The notes under the pieces are model-generated. The model saw nothing but the letters and a program-made list of their open reading frames with translations. It was not told the DNA's origin and did not search any database. A DNA stretch of 64,000 nt from Marinifilum fragile JCM 15579 (lineage in GTDB: Bacteria; Bacteroidota; Bacteroidia; Bacteroidales; Marinifilaceae). The DNA is taken from assembly GCF_001310955.1 (NCBI RefSeq), contig NZ_BAZX01000016.1, positions 1 through 64,000 of the forward strand. Reading direction: 5' to 3'. How positions within the stretch are numbered: the stretch's first letter is position 1; the number at the start of each line of letters is the position of its first letter. Positions 8,901 to 17,120 of the stretch are shown here, one piece after another. The translations under genes and the position numbers were made by a program.

Positions 8901-9592
8901 CGAATCAGAGTGTTACTTTTGGACCATTTTACGAACAGTTGGAATTAAAGGCAACTCCTAATCGATTTGTAACCGATTTTAGTAATCCAGATAATGATTT
9001 GGATCTGTCAACCGATTTTAATACGAGAAAATATTTGGGGATAAATATCACACATGAATGGGATACAAGAGACAGTAAAGTGATTCCTGTTCGGGGAATG
9101 TATTGGAAAAATTCATGGAGCTTTTACAGAGGCTTAGAGAAAAATGATCATAACTTCCAAAAAATGGAAACCGATTTGCGATTCTATACAAGTTTGGGGA
9201 GGCCACAAAGAAGTATTTTGGCAGTTCGATTTGGAGCAGCTCACAATACAAGTGGATATTCTTTTTATCAGGCAAATAAACTGGGATTAAAATCAAACTT
9301 AAGAGGGTATCGACAAGGTCGATTTGCTGGTGACGATATGGTTTACCAGAATACTGATTTTAGATTCCGATTGGCCAAATTTAAATCATACTTTATGGTT
9401 GGAGAGTTAGGCTTGTTGGCATTTAATGATTTTGGCAGGGTTTGGCTTGATGGTGAGAGTTCTAGAAAATGGCATCATGGATATGGTGGAGGTTTTTGGA
9501 TGTCGCCCTTTAAATTAATGGTATTAACTGCTAATTTTGGCATGTCGGAAGAAGAAAACATTTTCTCTCTAGAGTTTAAATATATGTTCTAA
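5990..9592 (+). CDS. Metallophosphatase-like protein fused to kinase-like and outer-membrane barrel regions; metal site degenerate
   Basis: The 1200-aa exported protein starts with a signal peptide ending AVSGQ. Residues 30-300 follow the calcineurin-like phosphoesterase layout (FIGDVG at 36-41, FLGNN at 68-72, GEKEW at 111-115, HHP at 211-213, AHDNSLQF near 270), but usual metal ligands are altered: GDN is GNN, GNHD/E is GEKE, and GHDH is AHDN. A middle part (about 400-740) contains LNDWDRHDDQWRW and PIPRDRDQVFF, which recall kinase-like catalytic loops. Residues about 850-1200 look like a BamA/TamA-type surface-antigen barrel with aromatic C-terminus YMF. Likely outer-membrane located; enzymatic activity of the first domain is doubtful. 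Confidence 0.75.
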   Translation: MRKINLLFSLLFFAIAVSGQNNETPNANILKHSIFFIGDVGEANIVNSNMQMLKSQLAEQNNKATLVFLGNNISKEYDREEIEDIHSGDQNLIKLLDLAKEFKGESIFIPGEKEWDQGRKYGWDAVMNLEAYIEDYIGKGDVFLPSGGCPGPVEIEIGEDIVLLIVDSQWWLHAADKPEAECGLENPSDFLILLSDALKRNKDKKIVFAAHHPIYSGGKHAGNFPFVGPVELYRKFLGTSQDFAYPFYKQMRYMARKLGRGYENVVTVSAHDNSLQFTEKDSSFFVVSGSGSVAEYVSEKKMDVALREIGFTRLNFYSNDEVWLEMWSVGKNGTDEPHLAFQHKLFTKSTPSKEDLAEKYKDLNFADSTITIAASDLYSTDNKSKRNWLGNNYRKEWETPIEVPVFDIGTEKGGLKILKRGGGQQTRSLRLEAKNGKQYVLRSVEKYTEKAIPAALRGTFAAQIVQDGISESYPYAAIAVPKLAETAGVYHTNPKIVYVPDDPRFGIYQEDFKNELYLFEERPNDDMSDADNFGNTKDVIGTDKLIEKRFKNSDLVIDESAVLRARLFDIFLNDWDRHDDQWRWATFKKDGKTIARPIPRDRDQVFFYSDGKIPWLIRRKWAMPKFQVFDSIPENVVGLGFNARYFDRNFLQSKNKQDWIEMANELKQSLTDESIENAIKDLPKEVYAISADDIVSKLKSRRDLLPELAVEFYNYLAQKVDVVGTNETENFDAEWDEDGNLRVKVRRLSKKGNKKEKLYDRKFMKGETKEVCIYGLGGKDEFDIDGKYSKGVKLRIVGGTGKDKFKIDSTRKSNVVVYDKSKTKVKGNGNFQNRLSKNKSVNVYDRKSFKYDIVSPAANLNYVSDDGLILGAGFNVKKQSFRKEPYGSFHKFLVNYAFMYPSVEVKYDGEIINVFKTLDLLPKIRYNTPNFQGYYFGLGNETNNLAQDDDYNRVRVGRFALAMQLRKKIEANQSVTFGPFYEQLELKATPNRFVTDFSNPDNDLDLSTDFNTRKYLGINITHEWDTRDSKVIPVRGMYWKNSWSFYRGLEKNDHNFQKMETDLRFYTSLGRPQRSILAVRFGAAHNTSGYSFYQANKLGLKSNLRGYRQGRFAGDDMVYQNTDFRFRLAKFKSYFMVGELGLLAFNDFGRVWLDGESSRKWHHGYGGGFWMSPFKLMVLTANFGMSEEENIFSLEFKYMF

Positions 9593-9624
9593 TTACGAAC
9601 TACTTTATAAGAATATGAAACTAG

Positions 9625-9690
9625 CATGTAAATTTTAATCTTTAAAAATTACACAAAAGGTAATGATTAAAATTTCTTGAGAGTTACATG
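9625..9690. repeat. Nested inverted repeats before topB
   Basis: Arms AAATTTTAATC (9630-9640) and GATTAAAATTT (9665-9675) are perfectly complementary, and CATGTA (9625-9630) pairs with TACATG (9685-9690) outside them. The structure sits between the barrel gene and topB; it may be an RNA hairpin or a small element remnant. No T-run follows, so it is not a typical terminator. Confidence 0.45.
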
Positions 9691-9716
9691 TGACACTGAA
9701 AAAAAAAATTAAACAC

Positions 9717-10226
9717 ATGAAAGTTTGTATTGCGGAGAAACCTAGTGTAGCGCGTGAAATTGCCTTAATTTTAGGGGCGAAATCAAAAAGGGATGGTTAT
9801 TACGAAGGGAATGGCTATCAGATATCCTGGACTTTTGGGCATCTGTGCACTTTGAAAGAACCGCACGAATACGACTTGAATTGGAAATATTGGCACATGA
9901 ACGATTTGCCTTTAATTCCTCCTCGTTTTGGAATTAGGGTAATTCCCGATACAGGCGTTCAAAAACAGTTCGACATTCTGGAGAAATTGATTTCCAATGC
10001 TGAAGAGGTAATCAATTGCGGTGATGCCGGCCAGGAAGGAGAGGTAATTCAGCGTTGGGTTTTGCACAAAGCAAAATGCAATGTTCCGGTTAAACGTTTA
10101 TGGATTTCTTCACTTACGGAAGAAGCTATTCGTGAGGGGTTTGAGAACTTGAGAGAAGGGAGTGATTTTGATCGTTTGTATGCAGCGGGTTCACAAGAGC
10201 CATTGGGGACTGGCTTTTGGGGATAA
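9717..10226 (+). CDS. topB: Topoisomerase III, N-terminal fragment (Toprim domain)
   Basis: This piece of about 169 aa holds the Toprim domain: MKVCIAEKPSVAREIA, FGHLCTL and the acidic metal-binding motif NCGDAGQEGE. It ends with out-of-frame residues after LYAAGS. Alone it could not relax DNA, because the active-site tyrosine lies in the second fragment. Confidence 0.8.
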   Translation: MKVCIAEKPSVAREIALILGAKSKRDGYYEGNGYQISWTFGHLCTLKEPHEYDLNWKYWHMNDLPLIPPRFGIRVIPDTGVQKQFDILEKLISNAEEVINCGDAGQEGEVIQRWVLHKAKCNVPVKRLWISSLTEEAIREGFENLREGSDFDRLYAAGSQEPLGTGFWG

Positions 10227-12079
10227 ATGCTACCCGATTGTATACGTTGAAGTATGCTGGAGGAAAATCAGTTTTGTCAATTGGTAGGGTACAAACACCT
10301 ACTTTGGCTTTGATTGTAAATCGTCAAAAGGAAATAGAAAATTTTGTACCGCAAACTTACTGGGAACTTAAAACGGTTTATCGTGAGGTGAGTTTTGCCG
10401 TTACCAGAGGACGATTTGATAATAAGGAAGAAGGTGTTGCATTTCTTGATCAGATTAAATCTGAACCATTTGAAATTATTTCGGTGGAGAAAAAGAGTGG
10501 AAAGGAACAGCCACCACGTTTGTATGATTTGACTTCTTTGCAGGTAGATTGCAACCGAAAATTCAATTTGTCGGCCGAAGAAACCTTGAGAATCATTCAA
10601 ACTTTGTATGAGAAAAAGCTGACCACCTATCCAAGGGTTGATACAACCTATCTTTCGGATGATATCTACAAAAAGATTCCTGATATTTTAAAGAAGTTAA
10701 CGCCTTATAAAGAATTTGTTGATCCTCTTTTGAAGACGAAAATCAGGAAATCGAAAAAGGTATTCGATGATAAAAAAGTTACCGATCACCATGCGATTAT
10801 TCCAACCGGGGTTATTCCTTCTGGTTTGCGATATGAAGAAAAGCAGGTGTATGATTTGGTTACAAAACGATTTATTTCGGTTTTTTATCCAGATTGTAAG
10901 GTGAGTAACACCACGGTAATGGGTAAGGTTACCAATATTGAATTTAAGGCAACAGGAAAACAGATTGTTGAACCTGGCTGGAGAGTTTTGTATGCCAAAG
11001 ATAGTAATGTTGGAGAGGGCGTGATCTTGCCTGCTTTTGTGAAAGGGGAAACAGGAGAACATCAGCCTGATTTGGCTGAGAAACAGACTCAACCTCCGAA
11101 GTATTATTCCGAGGCAACCTTATTGCGTGCCATGGAAACAGCAGGAAAACAGGTTGATGATGATGAGCTGAGAGAGTTGATGAAAGAAAACGGTATTGGT
11201 CGACCTTCAACTCGTGCAAATATTATTGAGACTCTGTTTAAGCGCAGATACATTAAGAAAGAAAAAAAGAGATTGGTTGCTACCATTACTGGTGTGCAAT
11301 TGATTGATACCATACAAAATGAGTTGCTGAAGTCGGCAGAACTTACTGGGCAGTGGGAGAAGAAACTTCGTGAAATTGAGTTGGGAAATTTTGAAGTCAA
11401 CCAATTCATGGCAGAGCTGAAAAATATGGTTGTTGGTATTGTTTGGGATGTAAAATCCAGAAAGAATATCAATGCCATTGAAGTAATTGATGAGGCGAAA
11501 GAAAAAGAGGAAAAGAAAACCGAAGTCAAAAGTAAAAAAGAAGCTCCAGTTGATTTAACATGTCCTAAATGTAAAGAAGGTAAGATTATAAAAGGCAAAT
11601 CGGTTTGGGGATGTACCAATTGGAAGAATGGTTGTGAGATTAGAATTCCATTCGAATTTGGTGGCAAGAAATTAACCGATAAGCAAGTTGAAGCATTGGT
11701 GCTAAAAGGTAAAACCCCTAAAATTAAGGGATTCGTTGTGGATGGCAACAAAATCAATGGCAACCTGGTTCTGGATCCTGATTTTAGCTTGAGTATTCTT
11801 GAAGAGGAAAAAGAAGTTCTGACTTGTCCTGTATGTAAATCGGGTACTTTGCTAAAAGGGAATGCAGCATTTGGTTGCTCCAACTACAAGAGCGGCTGCA
11901 GGTTTATTGTACCATTTGTATTTATGGAGAAAAGTCTGAGCGAAGCACAGATAAAATCCTTGGTAAAGCAGCAGAAAACAGGCCTTATTAAAGGTTTTGT
12001 CGATCCACAAACACAAGAGAAAGTGAATGGAAAATTGATTTTGGATAACCAGGGAAAAATCATTTTCGGAAAACAGTAA
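10217..12079 (+). CDS. topB: Topoisomerase III, central and C-terminal fragment with two zinc-ribbon repeats
   Basis: The 620-aa piece begins MGINATRLYTLKY, the middle of the topoisomerase core. It carries SIGRVQTPTLALIV and the active-site motif TTYPRVDTTYL, whose Tyr would form the 5'-phosphotyrosine link, then ENGIGRPSTRANIIE. The C-terminus has two Topo_C-type zinc ribbons, about CPKCKEGKIIKGKSVWGC and CPVCKSGTLLKGNAAFGC, each with four Cys. The annotated start ATG lies inside the conserved block and is unlikely to be a native start. Confidence 0.85.
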   Translation: MGINATRLYTLKYAGGKSVLSIGRVQTPTLALIVNRQKEIENFVPQTYWELKTVYREVSFAVTRGRFDNKEEGVAFLDQIKSEPFEIISVEKKSGKEQPPRLYDLTSLQVDCNRKFNLSAEETLRIIQTLYEKKLTTYPRVDTTYLSDDIYKKIPDILKKLTPYKEFVDPLLKTKIRKSKKVFDDKKVTDHHAIIPTGVIPSGLRYEEKQVYDLVTKRFISVFYPDCKVSNTTVMGKVTNIEFKATGKQIVEPGWRVLYAKDSNVGEGVILPAFVKGETGEHQPDLAEKQTQPPKYYSEATLLRAMETAGKQVDDDELRELMKENGIGRPSTRANIIETLFKRRYIKKEKKRLVATITGVQLIDTIQNELLKSAELTGQWEKKLREIELGNFEVNQFMAELKNMVVGIVWDVKSRKNINAIEVIDEAKEKEEKKTEVKSKKEAPVDLTCPKCKEGKIIKGKSVWGCTNWKNGCEIRIPFEFGGKKLTDKQVEALVLKGKTPKIKGFVVDGNKINGNLVLDPDFSLSILEEEKEVLTCPVCKSGTLLKGNAAFGCSNYKSGCRFIVPFVFMEKSLSEAQIKSLVKQQKTGLIKGFVDPQTQEKVNGKLILDNQGKIIFGKQ

Positions 12080-12139
12080 GGACATGCCATGACATGTCCA
12101 ACAATGTGGGATATAAGACACGCCATGGCGTGTCTCTAC
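12080..12139. repeat. Paired REP-like palindromes after topB
   Basis: GGACATG (12080-12086) pairs with CATGTCC (12093-12099). A second palindrome, AGACACGCC-ATGGCGTGTCT at 12116-12135, is followed by CTAC, so on the minus strand it reads GTAG then a hairpin. GTAG before a hairpin is the layout bound by REP-associated transposases, and related palindromes occur at 14894, 15198, 15273 and 17674. Confidence 0.7.
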
Positions 12140-12632
12140 TTGTATTTTTTGGGGAATTCATACAAGCAAACTTTTCCAGATCTTGCTTCTATATCCTTCC
12201 AATCATCAACATCGAATTCAATGCCTATCGCCGTACAGGTTGGAACATATTCATAAAATTCAACACTTAAGTTGAAAGCCAGGTATTCGATGCTTGGGTT
12301 GTGCCCAAAAATCATTGCCGATTCGTTCTCATTGCCATATTGGTCAAGCATTCCTAAAAATTCTTGAGTGGTAAATCCATCATACAGTTCATCCAACTGC
12401 ACGATTGATTCTTGTTGATAATCCAAAATATCGGCAAACAATTGAGCGGTTTGAATGGCTCTGTTTGCCGTACTGGATATCATTAAATCGGGTTTTATTT
12501 TTTTAGCAGTAACTTGTTGGCAATTAGGTTTGAATCGTTGATTCCTCTTTCTTTCAAATTTCTTTGAAAATCAGTGATGTCGTATCTTATTACTTCTGTT
12601 TTGGCATGTCGTACCAGAAATAAACGTTTCAT
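12136..12632 (-). pseudogene. sixA: Phosphohistidine phosphatase SixA-like, frameshifted in an A7 run
   Basis: Translation from ATG 12632 gives MKRLFLVRHAKTE (the RHA catalytic His motif of histidine phosphatases) and continues to LLLKK, then stops at TAA. The second part (12136-12483 open frame) continues IKPDLMISSTANRAIQTA, FGHNPSIEYLAFNLS, typical of SixA. The two frames meet in a run of seven A residues (minus strand) near 12497; eight would restore one protein of about 165 aa. The start lies 17 bp after ppk, so the two were co-transcribed. SixA removes phosphate from phosphohistidine. Confidence 0.8.
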
Positions 12633-12649
12633 AGTGTTGGGATTTTAGG

Positions 12650-14770
12650 TTACTGTGTTTTTGTTCTATTCTTTACCGATTCTTTTTCTTTAAATGTCTT
12701 TTCCTTTTCTTTTAGGAATTCTGCAATGGCAATTTGGGATCTCACTTTGGGTTCTCCATCCAATCTTTCAACAGGAATATTATCCAAATTACAGTTTAGG
12801 TACCTGGCACTTACATTGTCTGCCAACTGCAGCTTTATAATGTGAATGATTTCTTTTTTAATATCTGCATTATGAATTGGGAATGCACATTCAATTCTGC
12901 GTTGCAGGTTACGATTCATCCAATCAGCCGAAGAAAGGTAAAGCAACTCCTTTCCATTGTTGTGGAAATAGAATACCCTTGCATGTTCTAAAAATTGATC
13001 GACAATTCGAATAATTCGGATGTTTTTAGAGTAAGACTGTTCTGGTTTTAGGCAACAGATCCCACGAAGTATCAGATCGATTTTTACACCTTTTTCGCTG
13101 GCTTCGTAAAGTTTATGAATCATTTCACGTTCTTGCAGACCATTCATTTTTAAAAGAATGTAGCCTTTTTTGCCGTTCTTTACATTTTCAATTTCCTGAT
13201 CGATAAGTCGAATCAACTCTCGTTTTAAATTGAACTGCCCCACTAATAATTTGTTGAATGTGTAGCCAGGAGTTTTATTTTCCAAATAATCGAATAGCTG
13301 TTTCAACTCCTGAATCATAACCTTATCGGAAGTCATGAATCCATGATCGGCATATATTCTTGCAGTTTTCTCGTTGAAATTACCAGTACTTAAGAAGGCA
13401 TAATCTCTCTTGTCATCCTTACGGATTACCAAGGCAATTTTCGCATGAACTTTAAGTCCTGGTATGCTGTAAATAATCTTGATGCCTGCTTTTCGCATTT
13501 CGCGTGCCGAACGTAGGTTGGCTTCCTCGTCGAAACGGGCTTTAACCTCAACAAAAACCGTTACTTTTTTGCCATTGTGAGCCGCATTAATCAGCGCATT
13601 CACCACAGCCGAATTATCGGCAACACGATATTGAGTTGCTTTAATTTCTTCCACCTTAGGATCTAAGGCTGCCTCGTTCAAGAAACGGATAACATACTTG
13701 TACGATTGATATGGAAAATGCAGAATTCGATCTTTCTTGCGAATGGTTCTAAAGATAGATTTGGTTTCTCCTTTTAATTCCTCAACATTTAGCGGATGAT
13801 AGGGTTCCAATTCTAAATCAGGATACTTAGGGTTTGGAAAGCCAAAGAAATCCTGAAAGTTGTGATACCTTCCACCTTTTACCATATCGTTGGGTAGCAA
13901 GTCGAAGGAGCCTTTAAGAAATCTAAGAAATCCTTTTGGAATTGATTCATCATATAGGAATCGGGAAGGAGAACCTGTTTCTCTTTTCTTCAGACTTCGT
14001 TCTATCATATCAATTAAATCGCCCGAATATTCATCCTCAATCAATAAATCGGCATCGCGACTTAGTTTAAAACTAAAGCTTGAATCAATTTTATATCCTG
14101 GGAACAGCATCTTCATTCTTAGCTTTACGATATCATCCAGAAACATGATGAAATGCTTTCCATCTATTTCAGGTAACTCTATAAACCTCGGAAAATGATG
14201 ACATGGCACTTTAATGATTGCATAACGAGCTCTGCGTTTTTTACTTGTGCCATCATCTTCCTCCTTTTTTTGTCCTCTTTTATACAGTTTAACTGCCAGG
14301 TAAATGGAGTTGTTTTGAAGAAAAGGTTTTACCTGCTGCTTTAACAGTAGCATTGGCTGTGCATGAGGCAAAAGGTTCTCCAAAAAGAAATCTTTTACAA
14401 ACTGATGATGTTCTTCGCACAATATTTCGTCCTGTAACAGAATGATATTATTCTCGCGAAGCTCAGGGATGATATTGTCTCTAAATATCTTTCCAAACTC
14501 AATTTGCTGACGATCTACCTCGGCATTAATTTTCTTGAGAATTGTATCCGGATTTTCTCTTAAGTTCTTTTTGTCCTCTGGAGGAAGTTCAGTAAACCTC
14601 TTGTAAGTTCCCACTCGCACACGGTAAAACTCATCGAGATTTGAAGAATAAATCGCGAGAAATTTAATTCTCTCGTATAATGGTAAGTCTGGATTTGTGG
14701 CAACTTCCAACACTCTTTTATTGAAAGATAACCAACTTAAATCACGGTTAAGGAATTGATATTTTGACAT
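12650..14770 (-). CDS. ppk1: Polyphosphate kinase 1
   Basis: Ppk1 makes inorganic polyphosphate from ATP. The 706-aa protein starts NRDLSWLSFNKRVLEVA, the family N-terminal block, and includes LPYERIKFLAIYSSNLDEF. The two phospholipase-D-like catalytic regions are visible: LKVHAKIALV (active-site His) with LSTGNFNEKTARIYADHG, then FLEHARVFYFHNNG and LSSADWMNRNLQRRIECAFP. Length is normal. It precedes the sixA remnant on the same strand. Confidence 0.96.
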   Translation of the reverse strand: MSKYQFLNRDLSWLSFNKRVLEVATNPDLPLYERIKFLAIYSSNLDEFYRVRVGTYKRFTELPPEDKKNLRENPDTILKKINAEVDRQQIEFGKIFRDNIIPELRENNIILLQDEILCEEHHQFVKDFFLENLLPHAQPMLLLKQQVKPFLQNNSIYLAVKLYKRGQKKEEDDGTSKKRRARYAIIKVPCHHFPRFIELPEIDGKHFIMFLDDIVKLRMKMLFPGYKIDSSFSFKLSRDADLLIEDEYSGDLIDMIERSLKKRETGSPSRFLYDESIPKGFLRFLKGSFDLLPNDMVKGGRYHNFQDFFGFPNPKYPDLELEPYHPLNVEELKGETKSIFRTIRKKDRILHFPYQSYKYVIRFLNEAALDPKVEEIKATQYRVADNSAVVNALINAAHNGKKVTVFVEVKARFDEEANLRSAREMRKAGIKIIYSIPGLKVHAKIALVIRKDDKRDYAFLSTGNFNEKTARIYADHGFMTSDKVMIQELKQLFDYLENKTPGYTFNKLLVGQFNLKRELIRLIDQEIENVKNGKKGYILLKMNGLQEREMIHKLYEASEKGVKIDLILRGICCLKPEQSYSKNIRIIRIVDQFLEHARVFYFHNNGKELLYLSSADWMNRNLQRRIECAFPIHNADIKKEIIHIIKLQLADNVSARYLNCNLDNIPVERLDGEPKVRSQIAIAEFLKEKEKTFKEKESVKNRTKTQ

Positions 14771-14893
14771 GTATTGAAATTGCTAATTGTAAAAATCTAT
14801 GACATTAAAAATAATCAATTTTTGGTTCTTTTGATTAGGAATTGAGGAAGGATTAGGGGATTTTTTCCTTGTATGTTGAAATTAATTTTTAGC

Positions 14894-14920
14894 TAGAGAC
14901 AAGGCAATGCCTTGTCTGTA
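14894..14920 (+). repeat. REP-like palindrome (CTAG-AGACAAGGCA...)
   Basis: AGACAAGGCA (897-906) and TGCCTTGTCT (908-917) flank one base. The hairpin is preceded by TAG, a variant of the GTAG tetranucleotide. It lies between ppk and the RAYT stop codon. Confidence 0.65.
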
Positions 14921-14949
14921 CTTTGGATAAACAGAACGAATAATAGGAG

Positions 14950-15600
14950 TTATTCGAAATATTTATCGTCCTTCCAGTTTTTTGGATTGAATTCGATATA
15001 ATTGCGAATTCGCTGCAATTCCTTTTGATCTTTTATGATGTGGTCGTAAAATCGAGAATGCCATTCGAATTTGGGGTTGATTTTGTGGGCATCAAATGTA
15101 ACGCGCCCCTTGTACCAACGAATTATTTTTGAAATATTATTCGATCTCATTGGATTTTTATCTGTAGAGAAAGGATTAAATTTATTGTCTTTTGAACAGA
15201 CGGCATGAATGCCGTCTCTACCAATACCCTTCGCATACAAACCTTTATCGTTTGTTTGATCATTTTCCGTACAGACAGCATTTATGCTGTCTCTATCATG
15301 ATTTTTCTTATTACAAACATTATACGGATCATCAATCACCAAAATGCCATGAATATGATTGGGCATCACAATGAATTCATCAAGATGCACATATGGGAAG
15401 TGATTAGGGATTTCGTGCCAATAGTTATCAGCCAATTCGCCAATGGCATTCAAATGCATTTTTTCTTCAGTGATTTTTCCGAAGAAATGCTCATTTTCGC
15501 AGGTGCAAATTGGTATGAAATATTTGCCATTGCTACCATAATCCCAATTTTGCAATCGGGTAGAATCAATTCTGTATTTGTCTTGGAATTTGGCAGACAT
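14950..15600 (-). CDS. REP-associated tyrosine transposase (RAYT, IS200-like HUH family)
   Basis: RAYTs are single-copy HUH nucleases that bind and cut REP hairpins. The 216-aa protein has FIPICTCENEHFFGKI, the HUH metal site VMPNHIHGILVI (His82, His84), a helix ISKIIRWYKGRVT with Tyr163, and the closing block SRFYDHIIKDQKELQ, RNYIEFNP with Tyr201; Tyr163 is the likelier nucleophile but I cannot be certain. Residues about 96-150 form an insertion not expected in the family, in which RDSINAVC (103-110) and RDGIHAVC (128-135) are encoded by two REP palindromes. Length is above the usual 150-190 aa. It lies 6 bp after the membrane protein gene on the same strand. Confidence 0.85.
   Translation of the reverse strand: MSAKFQDKYRIDSTRLQNWDYGSNGKYFIPICTCENEHFFGKITEEKMHLNAIGELADNYWHEIPNHFPYVHLDEFIVMPNHIHGILVIDDPYNVCNKKNHDRDSINAVCTENDQTNDKGLYAKGIGRDGIHAVCSKDNKFNPFSTDKNPMRSNNISKIIRWYKGRVTFDAHKINPKFEWHSRFYDHIIKDQKELQRIRNYIEFNPKNWKDDKYFE
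15198..15222 (-). repeat. REP palindrome inside the RAYT gene (first copy)
   Basis: AGACGGCAT (15198-15206) pairs with ATGCCGTCT (15209-15217), followed by CTACC. On the minus strand it reads GGTAG then hairpin, the REP layout. It encodes RDGIHAVC in the RAYT frame. Confidence 0.75.
15273..15297 (-). repeat. REP palindrome inside the RAYT gene (second copy)
   Basis: AGACAGCAT (15273-15281) pairs with ATGCTGTCT (15284-15292), followed by CTATC. On the minus strand the 5' tetranucleotide is ATAG. It encodes RDSINAVC and lies exactly 75 bp, a multiple of three, from the other in-gene copy. Confidence 0.75.
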
Positions 15601-15606
15601 TCTAGC

Positions 15607-16059
15607 TTAAAGGTAGATCAAATGTACATCAGCATCTTTTAAAGTTTGAACCAACTTGCCTGAATAACGATCTTTAGCGCAGCCAATTTTATGGATGGTA
15701 TTGGTATTTAAGTGAATGCTGATTCGCAAAGAATCAGCCATTTCATTAATGGTAGCTTCTTTAATGTCCTGTGGTGCAAACTCAATGAGGTTAATTTTTC
15801 GAGCTGCTAAATATTTGATCACGGAAAGTGTTCCAAGAAGAATTGCTATAAGTCCAATTATAATCGAAGCAATGCTAATGCTCGATTCTCCAGTAGTATC
15901 ATAAATGTTGAAAGCACTACTTACTGTAACCAAGACCATTGCAATTGTACTTAGTAATGCGGCCTTTGGATTGGTATGAAATGTGATTTTTTCATGATCG
16001 AACAGCAAATCACCATCCATGATTCGCTGTCCGTAAATTTTTGTCATTAGCGAGTTCAT
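15607..16059 (-). CDS. Small membrane protein of unknown function
   Basis: I do not recognise the family of this 150-aa protein. It has a cytoplasmic start (GQRIMDGDLLFDHEKITFHTN), two hydrophobic helices at about 33-52 and 62-82, and a soluble C-terminal half (INLIEFAPQDIKEATINEMAD...) that looks alpha/beta. The arrangement resembles small membrane proteins with a PH-like cytosolic part, but that is only an impression. Its start is 3 bp after the DUF2007 gene, so they form an operon. Confidence 0.6.
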   Translation of the reverse strand: MNSLMTKIYGQRIMDGDLLFDHEKITFHTNPKAALLSTIAMVLVTVSSAFNIYDTTGESSISIASIIIGLIAILLGTLSVIKYLAARKINLIEFAPQDIKEATINEMADSLRISIHLNTNTIHKIGCAKDRYSGKLVQTLKDADVHLIYL

Positions 16060-16062
16060 ATT

Positions 16063-16305
16063 CTACTCGGTCTTGTTTGCAAGAAACTCCTCGATAATGG
16101 GTTTTGCGCTTTCTAAATCGCCACTCGATATGCAAAGCTTTACTGCACCAGCAGTACCTCCAGAATGGTGAGGAGCAATGATTCCTGTATAACCATCCTT
16201 AATAAAGCTATTGATTTTATGATCTTCCAAAATTGTCTTTAGCATTTCAACTTCCCATGAAAGACCTGTGTATACTTCTATCAATGTGTTTTCTGTATTG
16301 CTCAT
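16063..16305 (-). CDS. DUF2007 family putative signal-transducing protein
   Basis: From ATG 16305 the product is 80 aa: MSNTENTLIEVYTGLSWEVEMLKTILEDHKI..., matching the DUF2007 domain, with EVEMLKTILED, a central Gly-rich loop and a CISSGDLESAKPIIEEF ending. An upstream ATG at 16362 would add 19 residues of poor family fit, so I prefer the shorter start. It heads the operon with the membrane protein and perhaps the RAYT. Function is unknown; the family is proposed to be a small ferredoxin-like fold regulator. Confidence 0.8.
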   Translation of the reverse strand: MSNTENTLIEVYTGLSWEVEMLKTILEDHKINSFIKDGYTGIIAPHHSGGTAGAVKLCISSGDLESAKPIIEEFLANKTE

Positions 16306-16609
16306 ATATGTTTCATTTTTTATGTGGTCATATAAAGATAGTTTTATTGAAGGAAAATGCAAATGAATTGAACGTAAAGCATAGGTAATTTGAGAGGGTA
16401 GAGGTAATTTATGTTTTCAAGTGTTTTAAAATATGGGTTTGTAGATAAGTTATTTGTGTTTTTTAAACTAATCGATATAAAATTAAGTGTTAATTAATGT
16501 TAAAAATAATGAAGCACATAATATTTGTCAAGTGTTTAGAGTTTATGTTTTGTGAGTTTATTTGTGGTAATCGATTGATGTAACTTAACTAATCAAAAAG
16601 AAAACAAAA

Positions 16610-17083
16610 ATGGAAAACAAAGTTTCATTCGTGTTAAGCGAAGAAGAAAACACACAAATAATGGATGCATTAAATGTGTTGACTTCAGTTTTAGAACCTA
16701 AACTGACCCATTTATCGGCTACTGATAAAAAGGAGCTGCCGAAAATGGGAGATAAAACAGTAGCCTTTGTTGAAAAATCATTGGAGTATGCAGAACAGTA
16801 TCCCAATTACATTCCAAGTTTTATTGATATTGACGAGGCTAAAATTGATTTGCAAAGTGTAAGAAAATTACGCCAACTGTTCCTGCCCCTGGAAAGAATT
16901 ACCAATGGAGTTGATTCTACCATAACATTGGCAGGTAGCGAGGCGTTTAGTTCCTCTCTTTCTATTTATAAAGTGCTTAAAAATGCTGCGGTAATGGGAC
17001 AATCCGGAGCAAGCGAAGCTGCTGCTGATTTGGGAAGTCGTTTTCCTGGTAAAAAGAAAACGAATGCCGAAACAGCAGAATAA
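16610..17083 (+). CDS. Conserved hypothetical protein, helical
   Basis: I do not recognise a named family. The 157-aa protein is cytosolic by appearance (no signal or membrane segment), acidic and mostly helical: LSEEENTQIMDALNVL, LPKMGDKTVAFVEKSLEYA, then an Ala/Ser-rich tail GQSGASEAAADLGSRFPGKKK. It stands alone behind a 300-bp AT-rich upstream region on the opposite strand to its left neighbours, and ends in a hairpin terminator at 17121. Confidence 0.6.
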   Translation: MENKVSFVLSEEENTQIMDALNVLTSVLEPKLTHLSATDKKELPKMGDKTVAFVEKSLEYAEQYPNYIPSFIDIDEAKIDLQSVRKLRQLFLPLERITNGVDSTITLAGSEAFSSSLSIYKVLKNAAVMGQSGASEAAADLGSRFPGKKKTNAETAE

Positions 17084-17120
17084 ATAGATTTAATAATCCT
17101 TTTCGATTACCACAACTTTA

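Larger units (their letters stand above)
9717..12079 (+). pseudogene. topB: DNA topoisomerase III (topB), broken by one missing base near 10194
   Basis: Two overlapping reading frames together make one full topoisomerase III. The first ends AAGSQEP... then stops at 10226. The second frame, read from just after 10193, continues RAIGDWLLGINATRL, the family's conserved block. The join around 10191-10197 (TCACAAGAG) needs one added base to restore the frame; no slippery heptamer is seen there. All other parts look conserved, so this is either a recent mutation or a sequencing/assembly error. I chose ATG 9717 (MKVCIAEKPS) over the ATG at 9690, because this is the family's normal N-terminus. Confidence 0.85.

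Noticed and set aside
10191..10226. Programmed frameshift in topB
   Set aside because: No slippery heptamer, no downstream pseudoknot seen, and topoisomerase III is not known to use recoding; a mutation or read error explains it better.
15198..15297. CRISPR-like repeat pair
   Set aside because: Only two palindromes 75 bp apart within a coding frame, with differing stems; they match REP palindromes elsewhere and no cas gene is present.
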